The notes under the pieces were generated by a model that was not told the origin of the DNA, did no database searches, and worked only from the letters and a program-made list of their open reading frames with translations. Below are positions 5,767 to 7,483 of a stretch of DNA of 7,483 bases, one piece after another. Location: assembly GCA_023410885.1 (NCBI GenBank), contig JAEYPI010000281.1, positions 1 through 7,483 on the forward strand, in the 5' to 3' direction. This DNA comes from Bacillota bacterium (GTDB lineage Bacteria; Bacillota; Clostridia; DSM-8532). The stretch's first letter is position 1, and each line of letters begins with the position of its first letter. The position numbers were made by a program, and so were the translations under genes.

Positions 5767-6543
5767 TTAATCAAATAGGATTTCCTCGCCTTTAAAAACA
5801 GGGCCATCCTTGCAAACATGGCTATAATCCCAATCATCACCCTTTCGGGTCTTGCAGGCGCAGACCAGGCACGCTCCGACGCCACATCCCATGCGCTGCT
5901 CCATGGAAACCTCACAAGGAATATTCCGCTCCTTGAGCATCTCTACCCCAAGCTTCATCATTATAGTCGGCCCACAGAAATAAACCATATCCACCGTTTC
6001 TTGCTGCAGCTTCTTCTCCAAAAGGGAGGTTACAAATCCCTTTTCCCCATAGCTACCATCATCCGTCGCTATAAGCAGTTCATCAGAATGTTTTTTAAAT
6101 TTATCCTCCAAAACCACCATATCACGATTTCTGAAGCCTAATACGGCAGTCTTTTTACAGGCTGGATGATCCTTCAAGAGCTGAAGAAGCGGAAAGGTGC
6201 CAATGCCACCTCCGACAACCACAATATGCTGATGGCTGGTATTCAGGGTAAAGCCCTTGCCCAAAGGCCCCATGACATCTATGCCGTCTCCCGGTTCAAA
6301 GCAGCATAAAAGGTTCGTACCCCTTCCCCTGACCTGGTAGACAATATCAAAGGTATTTTTTTCACGATTGAGGGAGCAAATGCTGATAGGCCTTCTTAGA
6401 TAAGCATTTAAACCGTCGGAGCATTTAACATTGACGAATTGGCCGGCGTTTGCGCTTTTTGCAATTTCTTCGGATTCAATACGAAGGAGAAAAGTATCGG
6501 GATTGAGCTGTTTAACCTTTTTAATCTTTTTAATAAAATTCAT
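5767..6543 (-). CDS. pyrK: Dihydroorotate dehydrogenase B, electron-transfer subunit
   Basis: This 258-residue iron-sulfur flavoprotein carries electrons from the FMN of PyrD through a [2Fe-2S] cluster and FAD to NAD+. The N-terminal FAD barrel contains RRPISIC (50-56), corresponding to the RxYS-type flavin motif. The nucleotide-binding domain has VVVGGGIGTFPLL (108-120) and YFCGPTIMM (188-196). The C-terminal cluster domain has cysteines C220, C225, C228 and C244 with the expected C-x4-C-x2-C-x15-C spacing in QRMGCGVGACLVC. Length is normal for PyrK. I chose the ATG at 6543, which has GGAGG 7 nt upstream; an in-frame TTG at 6567 would overlap the duplicated ribosome binding site. It is the first pyrimidine gene after the PHP-gene terminator and lies directly upstream of pyrD, as is usual in Firmicutes. 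Confidence 0.96.
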   Translation of the reverse strand: MNFIKKIKKVKQLNPDTFLLRIESEEIAKSANAGQFVNVKCSDGLNAYLRRPISICSLNREKNTFDIVYQVRGRGTNLLCCFEPGDGIDVMGPLGKGFTLNTSHQHIVVVGGGIGTFPLLQLLKDHPACKKTAVLGFRNRDMVVLEDKFKKHSDELLIATDDGSYGEKGFVTSLLEKKLQQETVDMVYFCGPTIMMKLGVEMLKERNIPCEVSMEQRMGCGVGACLVCACKTRKGDDWDYSHVCKDGPVFKGEEILFD

Positions 6544-6548
6544 GACCG

Positions 6549-6568
6549 GTCCTCCAACGTCCTCCAAC
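6549..6568 (-). repeat. Perfect 10-bp tandem duplication carrying two Shine-Dalgarno copies before pyrK
   Basis: Two adjacent copies of GTTGGAGGAC (minus strand) occupy 6559-6568 and 6549-6558. Each contains GGAGG. The proximal copy is 7 nt from the pyrK ATG and is well placed; the distal copy is 17 nt away and too far to act directly on this ATG. Confidence 0.85.
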
Positions 6569-6611
6569 GGCCTGCCGAGATTGATAAATGACAGACCTTG
6601 TAAATAATCAC

Positions 6612-6640
6612 ATTATAGCAATCGTTGCTCCCAAGAGCAA
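6612..6640 (-). promoter_or_regulatory. Candidate promoter for pyrK with perfect extended -10
   Basis: On the minus strand a perfect TATAAT (6612-6617) is preceded by TGC, giving the extended -10 form TGnTATAAT. The -35 position at a 17-nt spacing holds TTGCTC (6635-6640), only three of six consensus bases, which an extended -10 can tolerate. The start would be near 6605, leaving a leader of about 62 nt. No PyrR anti-antiterminator or attenuator is recognisable in that leader. Confidence 0.65.
6625..6640. promoter_or_regulatory. Inverted repeat covering the pyrK -35 region, operator-like
   Basis: The arms TTGCTC (6625-6630) and GAGCAA (6635-6640) are perfect inverted repeats around CCAA. A further GCAA at 6618-6621, next to the -10, forms a second inverted pair with the TTGC at 6625-6628. 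A protein bound here would block the -35 and spacer. It is not followed by a T tract, so it is not a terminator for minus-strand transcription. Confidence 0.4.
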
Positions 6641-6753
6641 TAAAAAATAACTCTATCCTAGTACATCAGGTCTTACTTTTCATTGAGCTCATATGATAAA
6701 ATCCAATGTTTCGCCATTTATTTGAATAGAGAAGCAAAAAGGGCTAAATAAAT

Positions 6754-6793
6754 AAAAAAATCCGGAGCTTGGTCAAATTGACTCATTTCCGGA
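6754..6793 (-). terminator. Rho-independent terminator of the PHP-domain gene
   Basis: In the minus-strand direction the arms TCCGGA (6788-6793) and TCCGGA (6761-6766) pair perfectly, and the run of seven T residues (6754-6760) follows at once. Between the arms GTCA and TGAC (6772-6782) can form an inner stem. It lies about 40 nt past the PHP stop codon and insulates pyrK from read-through. Confidence 0.82.
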
Positions 6794-6834
6794 CCTTTGC
6801 TTTTGGCTTTTGCTTAAGTTCAAGTAATTAAAGA

Positions 6835-7483
6835 TCATTCGTTTAAGCCAAGTAATTTCAGAAGGGCATGAACACTTTTTTCAGGTAGCTCCAAAGAGAC
6901 CTCCTGCTCCAGTATATTCTGCAGGAAATGGGCATCGGATGAATGCAGATAGGAATAGAGCCCAAGTTCGGGATGGTTTTGAAGGAAATCTTCAATGCTG
7001 CAGTTTTTCGAGCACTCCAGAAAACGAAAACCATATTCTTCCGGGATAGCCCCCAGGGTATTAAGCATGCTAAAGGATTCGCGGTCCACATGAGCCGGAA
7101 GTACAATTCCCCCCAAGCTTCTAACATACCTTAGCGCAGTTTCGGTATCCAGATTGCAGGCTCCAGAAAGAAGACGATCCTCCCGGCCTATCTCAACATC
7201 ATTTTCATCCATGATGATTTGAGAACCGAAAATAGCCTCCCGGTTCTTTATTGGAAACAAATTTTCATAGACTATTTTCTCAAAAGCCAGAACTTGTGTA
7301 AGATCAGGGAAAAGGCAAACCAAGTGAATTTCTTCGGAAGTGCAAAGCTCCATTCCCGGAACGACTAAAAGCCCTGCCTGCAGCCCCAGGTTCATAATAG
7401 CACCGGCATTCCCGGCAGAGTTATGATCTGTGATGGCAACAATGTCAAGGCCTTTTATAAGGGCCATATTGACAATGTTATTG
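6835..7483 (-). CDS. PHP-domain metal-dependent phosphoesterase (5' end outside window)
   Basis: The reading frame is open from the right edge (codons for NNIVN precede the first ATG at 7467) and ends with TGA at 6835. About 215 C-terminal residues are visible and the N-terminus, including the first HxH metal motif of PHP enzymes, is outside. Visible metal-ligand motifs, in order, are AITDHNSAGN, VVPGMELCTSEEIHLVCLF, GGIVLPAHVDRESFS and YLHSSDAHFLQ, which match the histidine, glutamate and aspartate ligands of the PHP family (DNA polymerase PHP domains, histidinol phosphatases, YciV-type nucleases). The ATG at 7467 is internal, not the true start, because the preceding codons fit the family pattern before KGLDIVAITDHN. 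Substrate cannot be told. In other Clostridia similar proteins are, from memory, often encoded beside hydrogenase and HATPase genes, which would lie to the right. A clear terminator follows. Confidence 0.9.
   Translation of the reverse strand, partial: NNIVNMALIKGLDIVAITDHNSAGNAGAIMNLGLQAGLLVVPGMELCTSEEIHLVCLFPDLTQVLAFEKIVYENLFPIKNREAIFGSQIIMDENDVEIGREDRLLSGACNLDTETALRYVRSLGGIVLPAHVDRESFSMLNTLGAIPEEYGFRFLECSKNCSIEDFLQNHPELGLYSYLHSSDAHFLQNILEQEVSLELPEKSVHALLKLLGLNE

Noticed and set aside
6671..6712. CATTG/CAATG inverted arms in the gap upstream of pyrK
   Set aside because: Only 5-bp arms around an 18-nt AT-rich loop; expected by chance. Apart from the terminator and promoter I see nothing else in this gap.

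Overview
The window looks like a chromosomal segment of an anaerobic, low-to-medium-GC Firmicute, probably class Clostridia. The evidence is strong AGGAG-type ribosome binding sites on nearly every gene, a two-subunit NAD-type dihydroorotate dehydrogenase (PyrD with PyrK), clostridial-style RsmF and RsuA proteins, and a PHP-domain protein of the clostridial type. Genus cannot be decided by eye. There are eight protein genes, seven on the minus strand and one small gene on the plus strand. No RNA genes, CRISPR arrays, insertion sequences or phage genes are visible.

Left part (about 1-3282, minus strand): an RNA-modification group. In transcription order it is rsmF (rRNA m5C methyltransferase), then rsuA (16S rRNA pseudouridine synthase), whose start overlaps the rsmF stop by one base, and then, after a 118-bp gap, a class I SAM-dependent methyltransferase of the Methyltransf_32 type that runs off the left edge.

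Middle (3283-3827): a short divergent promoter region and a single plus-strand gene for an RsbW/SpoIIAB-like HATPase of 144 residues. It converges on the pyrimidine genes. The two convergent TAG stop codons lie inside the two arms of one inverted repeat.

Right-centre (3824-6640): the pyrimidine genes pyrK, pyrD and a pyrE-type orotate phosphoribosyltransferase, in that transcription order. PyrK and PyrD oxidise dihydroorotate to orotate with NAD+, and the PyrE-like protein would convert orotate to OMP. Each gene has its own candidate promoter. The pyrK and pyrD promoters overlap inverted repeats that look like operators, and pyrK has a tandemly duplicated Shine-Dalgarno sequence. No PyrR-type attenuator is recognisable in the short leaders. 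The PyrE-like protein has an altered PRPP-binding motif.

Right end (6754-7483): the 3' part of a PHP-domain metal-dependent phosphoesterase gene, followed by a clear Rho-independent terminator that separates it from pyrK.

I see no obvious new multi-gene system. The points most worth a second look are the operator-like palindromes at pyrD and pyrK, the deviant PyrE, the orphan anti-sigma-like kinase, and the little-studied methyltransferase at the left edge.
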